A DNA stretch of 64,000 nt from Adiantum capillus-veneris (lineage: Eukaryota; Streptophyta; Polypodiopsida; Polypodiales; Pteridaceae), in NCBI GenBank assembly GCA_014529385.2, contig CM043969.1:69686176-69750175 (forward strand), read 5' to 3'. This document shows positions 34,628-47,281 of this stretch, in pieces. The position numbers were made by a program, and so were the translations under genes. Below the pieces are notes generated by a model, which was given only the letters and a program-made list of their open reading frames with translations, was not told the DNA's origin and searched no databases. Numbering within the stretch: the stretch's first letter is position 1; each line of letters begins with the position of its first letter.

Positions 34628-36594
34628 TTGCTAGTGTATCGTAAAATATGCATGTAATAGTGTATGATGATTAACAAATTCTTCTTTAGGAAGGGATTTA
34701 GGCGTACCTTTACTACCGTGGAGAGGATTAATCAAGTGGCTTAAGGTTTCGGAACCTTAATGTGTAGATAGTAGGGTCTTCTCCTTGCTTTGGAAGAGTA
34801 ACGCCAAGTGTATTGACGTGGCCGGATCTTTTCCGCTTCCCTTTGCTTGAAAACCACCAATTTGGCTATGGGAATAGAAGAGATTAAGAAAATTCAAGCT
34901 ATGGAAAGCTTGTAGGTTAAGAGAGAAAAGGTGAAGAGGGTAATGGTAATTTGGACTATGGTTATGGCTTCTCTTGAGGAGAGAAGTGTGTGTAGGGTGT
35001 GTATGAAGAAGGAGGATTAACTATGGCTTTCATAGCTCACTATCAAGCTTGCAATTTCAAAATGTGTATAGAAATGAAGTGAAGTGAAGCGTAGCAAATT
35101 GTGGTGAAGTGAAGTGAAAACGAAGCGAAGCGTTTAATGAGTAGGGAATGCCTCCTTTTAAGCTTAATTTGATAAGGCTCTTGACTTATCATGATAATTT
35201 ACTTTTCATATCTTGATATGCTTTCTTCCTTCTCAAAGCTTCTCTAACAAGCCACTTATGCAAGAAGCTACTTTTGCTACAAGTGGCTTATGCATGAAGC
35301 TACTTTCCAACAAGTGGCTACTTTTCAATTCAATAAGTGGCTTCTTTTCAATTCAACAAGTGGCTTTTTCAACAAGCTATTTTTCAACAAGTGGCTTCTT
35401 CAAGAAGCTACTTTTTAACAAGTTACTTTTTCACCTTACCCTTATTCTTTCTTATGCAATTTTTTTTTTCTTGAGATAAAATTAATATTCCATGCATCGA
35501 TTATATCCACATTCTCATGCTGAAAACCGAAAGAGTCTCATGGATAGCTTTGCATTGATTATATGCACGTTCCCATGGTTAAAACCGAAAGCGTCTCGTG
35601 GGTAGCTAGGGTTCTTTACTTGATCGTATTCAGAAAGTTGACGGTTTAGATATTTCAGCAAGAGTAAGGGATAAGAGGAGGACCTTACAATGCAGTAGCC
35701 TATATTTCTCTCCCTCTCAACTCCCCGTATGCAAGTAGGAGTGGCCATAGAGGCGGCCTCAGAGATTGTAGCCACTGAGTAACCAATCGTGGAGCTTCTT
35801 CTCACCATTGAGCAAGCCTGATGCACTATATAAGGTGAGCGTGCTTTGGCCCCTCACTTAGTCTGTGGGTATTTCTCTCTTTGTGTGTGTATTTCAAAGC
35901 AAGGAGTGAGGGCTTTGACATTGTGCAGCTATGGAAATCGTTGAACTACCATCACAAGTTGGTATTCTCCTTGACAAGGATTAATGGTGTTGTACATACT
36001 GCATGAAAACTTCTTGATTATTGTTATATGTATCACACAGGTATTGCCTGGCTTAACCTGGTTTTCTTGTTGGGAACTTTGCCGTAACTGTATACTGTGC
36101 ATAAACTAATAGTTTATGGGAAGATGGTGAAACACTTTGGTCTGTGAGACCCGTTCTTGGACTATACACAAATTTCCCAGCTACATATTTTGTGTCTGTA
36201 CTGGTTTGTGTTTAAAATAATACATGCAGATACTTTTTATTTCATTCGTTTTTTTATCATCATACTTAATATTTTACTATGGATGTTGGGTGCTCAATTA
36301 AGTGTTATAAAGCTTATCTCTCATGTGGTGATTGGTTGAAATCTACATATAGTAAGCATCTCAATAAAAATATATACCTTTGACATAGACAATTCTTACT
36401 CAAAGATCATTTTCTACGCCAAAGAACACAAACTAGACATTTCAATGGAAAGGTCAAGAGTAAACAATGTCCAAAACGGATGACACCCATGATATATACC
36501 TAAAGTAGATCAAAGAGCCCATAATCAATCGAGATTCAGAGCTTACAAGCGACATAGATGATGCCTAATTTCAAGGAAGACCCTCTCTGACTCC
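34628..36594. other. Unassigned stretch with local duplications
   Basis: No gene is recognised. 35260-35420 is a degenerate tandem repeat of CAACAAGTGGCTTCTTTTCA-like units. A segment of about 58 bp containing AAAACCGAAAG is repeated in tandem at 35495-35607. The plus frame at 35213-35479 is a product of the degenerate repeat. Confidence 0.5.
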
Positions 36595-36700
36595 CTGTAT
36601 CTCTGTATGCTCTCCTTTGGAGTACGTATAGCAACATGTGGGCCTATGGACAACATGTTCGACATAGGCCCACATGTTCGAGTCAAAAAAATAGATCAAC
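36595..36700 (+). pseudogene. CACTA tnp2 remnant A, segment 1 of 3
   Basis: ACGTATAGCAACATGTGGGC and CCTATGGACAACA match 58470-58500 of the uninterrupted copy. The segment ends at the LTR element inserted at 36701 and resumes at 42539. A 15-bp inverted repeat (ACATGTGGGCCTATG at 36634-36648, with its complement at 36663-36677) is a local change not seen in the other copy. Confidence 0.65.
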
Positions 36701-36824
36701 TGAAAGGAGGGGAGTAATTTCGTGTGCTAGTCTCCACCCAACCATGCTATCTTATAGCCTCCCCCTAGTGTACACACTATTCGGTCGTGTTGGTGGCCTT
36801 TCCCATAGGACGCCTGTGCTTACA
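36701..36824 (-). repeat. Chromodomain element 3' LTR
   Basis: 124 bp, in element sense starting TGTAAGCACAGGCGTCC and ending CTCCCCTCCTTTCA. It pairs with 42423-42538. It is unusually short for a Ty3 element. Confidence 0.85.
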
Positions 36825-36899
36825 TTACCCCCCCCCCCCCCCCCCCCCCCTTGGAGAATTGTTTTTGTCCTAAAAAACAAACGTAGGACAAAATTTATT

Positions 36900-37575
36900 A
36901 AGTGCAGAGACCTTCTCCCATGTAGAACCTGTTTTAGATCTATCTAGCCATTTTACCAACATCTGTCATCTGACATGATGTCTGGTGAGAAGCTCATGAG
37001 AATCCAAAGTCTTTTCAAGTTCATGAGGGATGCTTGGCGGTTCCACAATCTCAACTAACACACTTGTGTCAATGACATTATCATTATATCCTAGCTATTT
37101 TTGTAAACGGCTAACATGAAAAACAAGATGAACTCTTGAGTGCTCTAGAAGAGCTAACTTAAATATGCCACTTGACTTATATGTTTGAAAACGATAAATG
37201 GTCCACAATATCATGGTGAAGTTTAGCAACTTTTTCCATCTTCAGACTTTCTGAATGCTCCGGAACCTTAAGGAAAACCTTGTCTCCTCCTTGGAAAGTA
37301 ACAAGATGGCAATGATCATTTGCATACTTCTTATATTGATCTTGAGCTTGCTTAACATTCTATCGAGCACCTCGAAGCATGTCAAAATGGTCTTGGAGAA
37401 AATCCTTCACTTTTTGTATCTTCTCGATAGCCAATCCATCGTAATGGGTGATCTAGGTTGAAAACCATATAAAAGTATAAATGGATTAAACCCTGTAGTC
37501 ACATGCTTTGAACTATTATACGAAAATTCCAATATAGGCAGGTTGTCTTCCCAATTGGTTTGCTTCTTACTCACT
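36900..37575 (-). pseudogene. Integrase C terminus and chromodomain
   Basis: On the minus strand, HLVFHVSRLQK is followed by IVEPPSIPHELEKTL, HELLTRHHV and then LVKWLDRSKTGSTWE, the last being the chromodomain signature (VKW.........TWE). Frameshifts and stops occur between the blocks. Chromodomains direct integration towards certain chromatin marks. Its presence places the element in the chromovirus branch. Confidence 0.7.
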
Positions 37576-37910
37576 TACACTCGTAGCATATCCTCTAGCA
37601 CTTGATTAACCCTTTTGATTTGACCATCTATTTGTGGATGATCAGCCGTACTAAGATTACGTGTAGTTTCCAACTTTTGGAACACAACTCTCCAAAAGTG
37701 ATTATCAAAATTTTGATCTCTGTCACTAATGATACTAGCTGGAAGACCATAGACTCTATATATATAATCTATAAATAGACGTGCTAATTTTGGTGTCTTA
37801 ACCGTAGTCTTAGTGGGAATAAATTGACACATCTTTGTTAGACGGTCTACAATTACCCATATGGCATCATGGCCATGATTTGTATTAGGTAGTCTTACTA
37901 CAAAATCCAT
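37575..37910 (-). pseudogene. Gypsy integrase core
   Basis: The frame contains IWVIVDRLTKMCQFIPTKT, YGLPASIISDRDQNFDNHFW and STADHPQIDGQIKRVNQVLE, the standard Ty3 integrase core. The last motif normally reads HPQTDGQTE; here the catalytic glutamate is replaced by lysine (IDGQIKR), so catalysis should be lost. Confidence 0.88.
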
Positions 37911-38223
37911 AGAGACACTCTCTTACTTACCTTGTGGAATCTCTAAAGGATGAAAAGGCCACCTACCTTGAGGCGCTCTACATTATTAACTTGGCATTGT
38001 TAGCAGTTTAGTATGTACTCTTGAACATAATGATGTAAGCCTGGCCAATAAAATTGTCGTCGAACTAAGGCATACGTCTTACGAATACCTGGATGACCAG
38101 CACTTGGACTATTGTGACACTCAAATAATATTTGGCACCTACTGTCTGCGTCCTTTGACACACATACTCTACCCTTGTGCAGTAAATAACCATCGTCAAC
38201 AAAACAATTCTTCCAAGCTCGTG

Positions 38224-39670
38224 TTAAGTAGGGGTGGATCTCTGTGTGTTGGAGTTTTTATTTGCGCGTGCAAAAACATGTTGAACTGTTGATTGATCTT
38301 GTGCACACTTGCCACATAATGACTCCAAAAATTCACTCTTTATTTCTGTGAAAGCAAGAGAATTAATTTGAGGCATCTGACTTAGTGAATCTGCTACTAC
38401 ATTATATCCCCCCTTGCAATATCGTAGCTTACAATCATCTTGACGGATCTCCGTCCATACAGCTTTATGACCCTTCAAGTCTGTTTGATTATTAAACCAT
38501 TTTATACTCTCATGGTCAAAAACCACTTCAAACTTGACACCATATAAATAGTGTCACCACTTTCGTAAAGCGTGGACTATAGCATAGAGCTCCCTCATAG
38601 ACATAATAATTCTATTGAGATCTATCCAACTTTTTATTTTCAAAGGCTATATGTCTTCCCCCTTAGAGAAGTATCGCACCAATTGCTTTATCACTAGCAT
38701 CAACCTCTACCACAAACGGCTTAAGTGGGTCAACGATTGCTAGGATGGGAGCAATGGCTACAACTACCTTGAGATGTTCAAAACTGCGTTGTTGGGCTTC
38801 TTCCCAAGAAAAGGTCTTACATTTTTCTTTAAGTTGATCTGTCATAGGAACAACGATTTTGCCATAATCACGGTTATATTATCAATAAAATATAGCCATG
38901 CCTAAGAAGATTTGAAGCTCCTCAAACGTGCTGGGATGTGGCCATCGAAGAATGGCAGCGACCTTGTTGGTGTCCATCTTGATGCCAAAATAAGAGATCA
39001 TGTGACCAAGGTAATGTATCTCTATTTTAAAGAAATCACACTTGCTTGGCTTTGCACACATGGCGTGAGTTTGTAGTTGTTCAAACACTAATTGTAAGTG
39101 TTCTATGTGTTCATCTTCAGTCTTACTATAAATGAAAATGTCATCAAGGAAAATCACAGTAAATTTTCCAAAGTTAGGGACGTAAGACACTATTCAAAAG
39201 GATACGCACCTGGTGGTATCTTAAACAAAGATCTATCTTTGTATAGTATCTTGACCCATGGGGTTGATCAAACAGCTCATCCACTCGAGGTAGAGGATAC
39301 TTGTTCTTAATGGTTATGGCGTTTAATCCACGATAATATATGCACATGTGCATGATACCATCTTTCCTTTTTACCAATAGAATTGGTGATGCCCAAGGCG
39401 AAGTGCTAGGTCTAGTGAAACCATGGGCGAGGTAGTCAACCAACTTATACTCAACCATGGGCGAGGTCTAATGAAACCATGGGCGAGGTAGTCAACCAAC
39501 TTATACTCAACCTCCTTGACCTCACTAGCACTCATACGATAAGGTGGTTTACTCACCGGTTTAGTGCCCGGCATGACATCTATGCCATGTTGCACATCAC
39601 ATGTAGGGGGTAAACCCAACAATAAATCACTTGAGAATACATCACTATACTCCATGAGTAAGTGAGTCAT
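38224..39670 (-). pseudogene. Gypsy reverse transcriptase and RNase H
   Basis: Frames at 39670-39371 and 39458-39174 carry MPGTKPVSKPPYRMS and [15 protein letters not shown]. 39190-38882 carries TVIFLDDIFIYSKTEDEHIE (catalytic FLDD box) and CDFFKIEIHYLGHMIS. 38845-38663 carries FVVEVDASDKAIGAILL (RNase H). 38526-38224 carries YNVVADSLSQMP. A 57-bp tandem duplication (39421/39478) repeats the VDYLAHGF segment. Many frame changes exist, but domain order is normal. Confidence 0.9.
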
Positions 39671-40342
39671 CTTTTGCCGTGAAAAAGGAGAAAATAAGCT
39701 ATAGCTATGCTGGGATGTAATTCCTTTAATGTTTGTTTTACAACAATTGCACGTTGCTCAACATAATTAGAATTGAGAGAAATTTTCTCTTTAGGATTGT
39801 TAGCACTTTGCTTTTTATTAAAATTCATGCATACTATAACTAGAATCCACCGCACTTTGCTCTTGAAAATTCACAGGACTTGGAGACAAGCTGTAACACA
39901 AAAAGACTTCATCTATTAAATCTTCTTTCTGTAGAATAGAAAGCTCGGATGTATATATAAGAGGTACAGATGGTATATTTGCCTCACCAAGCAAGAGGAT
40001 ATGTTTACCATTGGCCATAAAGGATAAGGAGTTGTGTTCGTAACTAGTGTGCAATGTGTTTCCTAAACCATAAAGGATAAGGAGTTGTGTTCGTAACTAG
40101 TGTGCAATGTGTTTCCTAAACCATGGAGTCACACCCGTCCTAAAACTTGAAAGTCAAGGGTTATTGTATGACCTGGAACAATTAGTTCAACCCCTTGAAA
40201 TATCGTGTTCCATACTTCTTTATCATGTCTAGTCATTTGTTCATAACTTGAAAGTCAAGGGTTATTGTATGACCTGGAACAATTAGTTCAACCCCTTGAA
40301 ATATCGTGTTCCATACTTCTTTATCATTTCTAGTCATTTGTT
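39671..40342 (-). pseudogene. Gypsy protease region, decayed
   Basis: The region lies between the zinc knuckle and RT where a retropepsin is expected. Two tandem duplications damage it: a 53-bp unit at 40021/40074 and a 101-bp unit at 40144/40245. I could not find a clear D-T/S-G motif. Confidence 0.5.
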
Positions 40343-41733
40343 CTACCGTATTTGTTCCACTAAAATACGGATACGTTTTTCGTTAATAGTGCCATGCATG
40401 CAAATCAATTCATGTGGACCAAAGGTGGGCTGCCACATTGAAGCAGGCACACAACACTTGTACTTCTCTTTCATATGAAGAACCTCTACAACACAATATT
40501 TAGGAGATGAATCTAATGTGAGGCATTGCACCGTGTGCATGGACTTTTCTTTGCCTTGCAAAAGAGGACAATCCTTATTTTTATGCTCGTCCAAAATACA
40601 TTTGAAACACAAATTTTGGTTCTTTGCATGCTCAAAATCGGCAGTGCTGAGAGATGCACGTGGAGTATCTCGTGATTGCTTAGGCTTCTTAGCCTCTTGA
40701 GGGTGCGGAGAGGTAGATTGACTCTTTTTCCTCTTGGAACGTGTGGGAGATCTACCTCGCCATTGGATCTTAGCCAAATTTCTCTTAGCAAAAGTATTCT
40801 TAGAGTAGGGAACATTTTCCTTCCTCTCTTGCTCATCATCATACGTTTGGGCATGAACGATGGCTTCTTCCAAAGTTTTTGGATGTTGGGTCTTGACATG
40901 AAGACGATAGTCTTTGTCCATACCCCTATTGAAACCCCGTATCTTTTGGAATTCATCTAGACATTCTAGTTTAACATGATTTCTTGATACTTAGAAAGAT
41001 ACTCAGTGAGAGAGAGGACAAACATGTGGCATGCATCCCATGCTAACCAATTCTTATCTTCTTCATTAGAGTCCAAAATGTTTTTAGAGAAAGAATCTTG
41101 AAACACAGCCCAAGACTGAGGACAAGCATCTATTGGAAATATCATCCACCACTTATAGGCCTTGCCTTTAAGAGATATACTTATTACCACAATTGTCTTA
41201 ATATCTAGGGTGTGTCTTAGTCTATGAATATGACTCTATTTGTGTAAGAACGTATTCACCGCATCCTTGTTGTGATCACGCTCTTCACCATAAAACTAAG
41301 GAATGGTTATATTCTTAAGTAATGCATTGTTACCTTTTGCATATTTTGAAGCACTTGCCTCATGGACTCCTTGAGTTGGACGAACATGGGTTCCTTGAAT
41401 CGTGCGAGCTTGAATTCCTTGAATCGTGCGAGCTTGAATTCCTTGAACCGTGCCACCTTGGGCTCCTTGAGCCGTCTGTGAATTCATAAATGTCATAAGT
41501 AGCTCAGTAAGATTTGTAACATTTGCATTTAATGCAGAGATGTTGAGTTCAAGTACACTTTGGCAATTTTTCAAAGTCTTGAAAGCAGCCATATCTACAA
41601 GGCCAAGATCTCCTAGACCATCATCATCATGCATATTAGTTTTGATAACGCCTGTGGTTGTCGTATTTTGATGTGCATGCTCAAAATCAAAAGTGTGTGT
41701 TTGTGGGATATCCTCGCCGGCCATGGTAAACAC
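40343..41733 (-). pseudogene. Gypsy gag with zinc knuckle
   Basis: Frames 41733-41296, 41190-40966 and 40921-40343 make up gag. They contain ISISLKGKAYKWWM (the capsid core W block) and LSLTEYLSKYQEI, then a basic stretch (RRGRSPTRSKRKKSQ type), and the zinc knuckle CFKCILDEHKNKDC. About 41395-41455 is a three-fold 24-bp repeat giving QGIQARTIQGIQARTIQGT. Stops separate the frames. Confidence 0.82.
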
Positions 41734-41739
41734 ACGCTA

Positions 41740-42422
41740 ATGTAGAGAGAGAAAAACACCAACTTGTACCTTGTAAAGCTTGAAGTTATTGTGTTTTTTA
41801 TGCTCAATGACTTTTGAGTTCCATGTAATCCTCGCCTTGTGGAATTTGAGCGCTTCACGCCTTGTTCTTCGTAAGAACACTTTTGTTGATTCTTCACAAA
41901 AACTTGTCGTTTTTGTGAAGGCTTTTGTTCACTTGTGGAGCTTCTTTCTTAAAGAAAAAAGAATTTTGGAAGAAAATTTTCCTTTCTCTAAGGAGTGAAA
42001 AGGAAGGGTGAAACTACTTCCTTGAAGTTTGTAGCTTTCCTTTCCTTCTAGCTTTCTTTGTCAACTCAAGTACGCTATCTTTCCTTGTTGTATACAACAA
42101 GTCTTGATAGCGTGGATGGTAGGGTGTTGGCCTCTTACCCTCATGGGGTGGGTTCAAACCTCCTTCATACAAGGGTTTAGAGGGCCTTCCTATGCGTGCA
42201 ACCAACAATGTCAATGAAGCTTCGATACCGTAGAGTTTTCGATCGAGTTTGCCTTTGTCGCCTGCCTTGGATGGTAGTGGATGCTGTGACTGTCTTCTCT
42301 TTTGTTGCACTATGGGTTGTCATCTTCCCCGCCTGTTGCTTGCGGATCGTGGGGAGAGGAGATGTGTCTCACATGTACATGTTACCCGGATTTTCCCTTC
42401 CCCAAAATAGTTCAAATACCAA
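41740..42422. other. Gypsy 5' untranslated region
   Basis: Non-coding sequence between gag and the 5' LTR. No separate gene was found; the 42196-42522 frame is a shadow crossing into the LTR. Confidence 0.6.
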
Positions 42423-42538
42423 TGAAAGGAGGGGAGTAATGCCGTGTGCTAGTCTCCACCCAACCATGCTATCTTATAGCCTCCCCCTAGCGTACACACA
42501 GTACCGGTGGCCTTGCCCGTAGGATCCGTGTCCTTACA
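42423..42538 (-). repeat. Chromodomain element 5' LTR
   Basis: 116 bp, pair of 36701-36824, with an 8-bp length difference and several substitutions. Confidence 0.85.
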
Positions 42539-43011
42539 TCAATGATGCATTACACAAGACTCTTGCATTGTTCATCTTTTAGGCAGCAATCATGTGCAAG
42601 TGCCAGAGAGCTTGGCCATGTGGAACCATAGTTGGTATTTATGAACTCAACTTTCATGTTTCCAAGCGGATAATAAGATTTTGTAGATATGCAAAAATAT
42701 GGATGCTATTCACTTCGAAGTTTGTTCTAAATCATTTTCAATATCTTATGTTAAAGCAGATTGGATTGATTGGTTCCACATTGAGTATAAAGGGGCTAGA
42801 GCCACAATGGAGACAAGATGACTCTTCAAAACCATTAAAGACAACACAAGAACCATATATTTTGCCGGCACATTGTGAGCAGGCCTTCTTCTATAGTTCT
42901 CCAGATTGTCTTAGTCCTTGGAGGCAAGTCGTGCTTGTGAATCCTCAAATTTATAAAAAGTTTGACACTACCAACTCCGATAGAATCTCAAATGATGTAA
43001 CTCAAGAGAAC
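42539..43011 (+). pseudogene. CACTA tnp2 remnant A, segment 2 of 3 (DUF4216-like)
   Basis: This matches 58525-59035 along its length. The frame at 42592-43017 reads VGIYELNFHVSKRIIRF and EPYILPAHCEQAFFY, equivalent to YELNFRDFKRVIRL of the other copy and to EHCEQ of the 12-16 kb tnp2. It is cut at 43011 in ACTCAAGAGAAC by the insertion of the 12.4-kb LTR element and resumes at 55427. This is the C-terminal domain of a CACTA transposase. Confidence 0.75.
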
Positions 43012-43374
43012 TGTTAACCCTCACGGCTCATGGACACCCTATCACCTACGACGGACGTTGTAACCTACGACGGACATTGTATTATTTACTTGTAGAGTCA
43101 GGTACCGGGTTTTTCGGTCCAATAGGAAAAGGGTAAGAGTGATTGTCGATGAGAGGCGCACTCTAACTGGAACATTCAAGGGATTAGTTGGCTAAGCATG
43201 GGCGCCCAAGTGTGAATGGGGTGAGCTCATATAAAAGTCAACTAAACCTAAAATTCACTCATTCTCTCATTTGTGCAATAGAAGAGTGCTCTTGCTCCAT
43301 CTCCATCTCCATCTCCATCTCCATCTCCATCTTCTTCTTCTTCTTCTTCACCTCCTTGTGTGTGTGTGTGTGTA

Positions 43375-43431
<57 letters not shown>

Positions 43432-43665
43432 CGAGCATTACGAAGGCACGACGGCGGCGGCGAAGCGGTTGAGCGCGACGAAGCGGCGGCTCCTTCTTCT
43501 TCGCGGTGAGGAATCCTCCACGAAGCAAGCGTAGAGCGGTGAGTGACACACCATCGCCTTCTTTGAGCTTACTAGTTTAGGCTTGTTGTGTGCTTGGAGC
43601 CATTTGTGGCTCGCACACGGTGTATCGGCAAGTTCTTGCATTGACACGTGCGATATACGTGCATA
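43012..43665 (+). repeat. Gag-pro element 5' LTR (654 bp) with embedded microsatellites
   Basis: It contains (CTCCAT)n at about 43298-43330, (CTT)n, (TG)n and (GA)n at 43379-43428. CATATAAAAG near 43230 is a plausible TATA region. The other LTR has the same microsatellites at different lengths. Confidence 0.88.
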
Positions 43666-44484
43666 TTTTTGGCGCCGCTGTCGGGGAATGCCGTGCATTA
43701 AGCTCGAGTAGCACTCTGTGCTTCTCCGTGGTGCAATTTCTATTGTAGGAAAGGTAAGGAAGGAGTGTGTGGGTGTTGAGAAGAGGGATTTGGTGTTATA
43801 CTGTGTGTTTTTTTTGTTAATGGAGTTTTCAAAGGTACTGTGTTTATTCTCTGTGTATTAAGGTAGTTAGTTCTCTTTGTTAATGGAGATTTCAAAGGTT
43901 CTGTGTTTATTCTCTGTGTATTAAGGTAGTTAGTTTTCTGTGTACAGTAAGTAGAAAGTAGATTACTGAGAGTTAATAGAGTGTGTTAGTGTGTAAGAGT
44001 AGGTGTATTAGTTAGATGTAGGTAGATAGAGTGTGTGTGTGCTCTCGCGCAGGCCGCGGCGACCTTATCCTTTAAAAAAAATAAAAATTAATTAATTAAT
44101 TAAAAATTTTAAAAATTTTAAAAAATTAAAAAATTTTAAAGGTAGGACCGGGATCGAGAATATCTCCCAAACCCAAGCCCAGACCCAAGCCCAAGCTCAC
44201 GCTCAGGCCTAGGCCTCAGTTGCCTTTAAAAAAACGAATTTTAGCTTCACACGTAGCTAAAAATTGATTTTTTGAGGACCAACGGAACGTCAGATGCCCG
44301 AAAATTGTGCTATAAAGCACATAGCGACCCTCTAAGTGATACGCTCGTTTCGAGCTATCACACACTTTAATCAAAAAAATCAAACATTAAAAAACATTCA
44401 AAAAACATCAAAAACAAGAAAAAATCAAGTAGAAAACGGGGTGCAAAACACCCATAAAACAAAGCAAGTAACCTTTGAGGGTAC
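43666..44484. other. PBS and untranslated leader of the gag-pro element
   Basis: The leader starts with the tRNA-Asp PBS at 43670-43687. A 63-bp unit containing GTTAATGGAG is duplicated at 43816/43879. An AATTAATTAATTAAAAATTT block and a CCCAAGCCCAGACCC block follow. No ORF is present. Confidence 0.65.
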
Positions 44485-47259
44485 TTGCTGACACTTGTAG
44501 GGCACCCAAAGCACATGTATCTACGCTCTAGTCATGTGCTAGAGTCCGAACAACTAGCTAGTGCTTCAATTTACGGGGGTACTCACTATCCTTCCACGCT
44601 AGGGTCTACGCCCTCGGCGGGGACCCAAGGTAGTGCAACCCAAGACCCAAATATAGCGGCTAGCGACTCTTCCTCTGACTACGATATTATGGAAGAGCAT
44701 CTGACACAAAGCCCCGGGGGGAACAAATGAAACCGTGCCTAGCTGGGCCCAACAACCTGGAACGAATGTTTTTAGCCGTTTGATGGAAACTTTAAGTAGA
44801 GATGCGCGCTATGAACCTACGGCTAGTGAAGTAAACGAAGGGGGTGGAGAAGTAGAATCACCATTCACATCTCCTGTAGACCCCACACTCCCTCAAAGTG
44901 TCTACGTGGACATTCCACCTACCTCATTTAATGAGGGCCCTACCGAGCTACCACCTTCCAAAGTCACCTCTAAGGTAGCGGTGACTAAAAGTCAAAACAC
45001 GGGAAGCAACATTGCATCCACCTCACGGAAACCCTCTAGTACACCAAGTTTGGACGGGGTATTTCTCAATGAAAATTGGGAATATGACCTACACACGAAG
45101 ACTTTGACCGACCTATACATGGGCTACACATACCATGTGGGTTGGTTAGAAGTTGTACAAAGTTGTACAATCTACATCTAGTGCCACTAGTCTAGAGGAA
45201 CAACAACACATGATATGCAATGTCATCCATAGGATTATCCGGTCCGAGAGGCAAAATCGAGGAATAAACATACCTTCGACGGGTCCTATGCAATTTTTAG
45301 ACACGGACCAAGGGAAAAAACCCACTCTATCACAAATGGAGACTCCCCCAGGGAGTGAGTCCCATCGATCCCCCATATGTTGTTTCGCCAAGGGTCTCAA
45401 TGCAATCTGAGCCCACAAGTGATAGCTTTACTTTTCCAAGTCTAGCTCATCTTTCCCTGGATGACACCACGGATACCATGCCTACCCCAATGATGGGCAT
45501 GCCAAGAAACACACCATGGACCTCGTTTGTTAGTAAAGCACCGCTACATGGTAGCTCAATGTCTGCAGTAGTACCTACAAGTGTGTACCAATCATATGCA
45601 CCTATGGGTCATCACACTCATGTAGTCCCTACCACTCCCATTGTTTCAACTACCTATGCTCCACAACTACAATACACAAGTTCTTATTCCCATGGGACTA
45701 TACCGGCTAGCATTAGCATGTCACATCCGACGTCTACTATGCCTAGGGCCACTCATATGAACTATGGACCACCACATGGCACAACATCGTACCCAACGTG
45801 GAACCCAAGGGTTTCCTATGCGCCAAGCCCAATGCCAATACCTACTCCACATGTAGTCTCTGGAGCACCTCCACCCACGGTGCCTGCTCACTTAGGTGAC
45901 TTGGCAACATTTGCTCAAGCTATTGGCCGATCTATTGCTGAGAATATGCGTAACACGCCTGATAGAGAGCCTAGAAGTAAGGCAGTACAAATAGCCAAGC
46001 TCACACAAAAATTTAGTGGAGACGGGGATGTGAGAAAGCATATCGAAGTGTTTGAACAAATATGTGATTCTCTAAGAGAACACAATGACCTACATAAGAG
46101 CAATGCTTTAAGCCTAACCTTAAGTGGAAAGGCTGGGGATTGGTATACAACCCTAAGGGTGGAAGAAAAATCAATTTACCCTACTCTTAGGAGACTGTTC
46201 TTAAAAGAATACATACGAGAGGGAGTGCTTTGGGGTGTAGCCTCTCAGCTTCAGAAATCCCAATGAGAGGAAGGAGAGTTGGTGAGAGACTTTATAAGTC
46301 GCTTGAAGCATTTGAATTCTCGTTGTAATCCAAATGAGCGCTTCAACAATAACCAATTGCTTGATAGATTCATTAGGGGATTACGACATGAGGATATCTA
46401 CAATGGCCTAGTCATTAGAGGTATCACCACTTGGGAAGCAGTCACCACCAATGCGATCCAATTGGAGGATAATTTAATGATTCAAGGAGAAAGAGTTTCT
46501 GTTGAGTCTAAATCTATTAGCTCGCAAGCATCAGGGCATCAGCCAATGACCCTAAAGACTATTGCTAAGGAGCCAAATATATCTGAGATGACTTTAGCAT
46601 ATCTCACCAAGGCTATTCAAGAGAGTCTTAGAGACAATCGTGCTCTGCAAAACAATCATATGTATCCAAGAAGGGAGCAACAATGGTGCTCAATATGCTA
46701 TGGACCGCATAGTACCAGTGAATGCCCTACTTTTAGAGTAAAATTCAGTGGGAACTGCAATGCATGTGGGAGGTATGGTCATCAAGCTAAGGATTGCATA
46801 GTATTTAAGTGTGCGATGGCCAATAGACCAACCTTAGCATGGAAAGACACACCTCAAGTGCCTGTCTTGATGCCGGCCCCACCTCTTGAACAAACAGCAC
46901 AACACATGGTCCCTAGGGCCCAAAATGTTGTTCAAAAAACACCCTTACCACCTCCAGTGCTAGGACCGCAACCACCACATCCGAGAATCACTTCTGTGAA
47001 TCAAGTGGGTTGTGAGTCATCTATTTCTTGTTTGGAAGGCTATGAGGAAGATATAGATCCTAATATCGCCTATGGGATGGATGTGCTTGAAGAAAGTCCA
47101 CAATACTACATGGAGGACTATTGGGGACAAGTCAAACCTGTATATCAAGTAGCCGCTCTTGCGGCAAGAGGCCAAAATATCAATTACACTGCTAAGAGAC
47201 CACCTCTTCAATGCTATGAGTGTGGAGGTCCACATCGTGTAGCGCGAGTGTCCTATTAG
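44485..47259 (+). pseudogene. Gag of the non-autonomous LTR element
   Basis: Frames change at about 44735, 45170, 45355 and 46264. The capsid core is at 45900-46400, with KHIEVFEQICDSLREHNDLH, LSLTLSGKAGDWYTTLR and VRDFISRLKHLNSRCNP (Retrotrans_gag). The TGA at 46264 lies in an otherwise continuous frame (SQ-stop-EEGEL). Zinc knuckles follow: CSICYGPHSTSEC, CNACGRYGHQAKDC and CYECGGPHR (frame lost here). The long Pro/Ser/Thr-rich N terminus is unusual. Confidence 0.85.
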
Positions 47260-47281
47260 GCTACAAAAGAACACCACACTA

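Larger units (their letters stand above)
36701..42538 (-). mobile_element. Ty3/gypsy chromodomain element with very short LTRs
   Basis: A 5838-bp element on the minus strand. LTRs are 36701-36824 (124 bp) and 42423-42538 (116 bp), each TG..CA. The flanks are TCAAC (36696-36700) and TCAAT (42539-42543), a 5-bp duplication with one change. A G-rich PPT, seen on the plus strand as a C run, is at 36828-36850. The PBS region TGGTATTTGAAC (42411-42422) matches the initiator-Met site at 9 of 12 positions. The order gag, protease, RT, RNase H, integrase, chromodomain fits the chromovirus branch. It is heavily mutated and holds several tandem duplications. Confidence 0.88.
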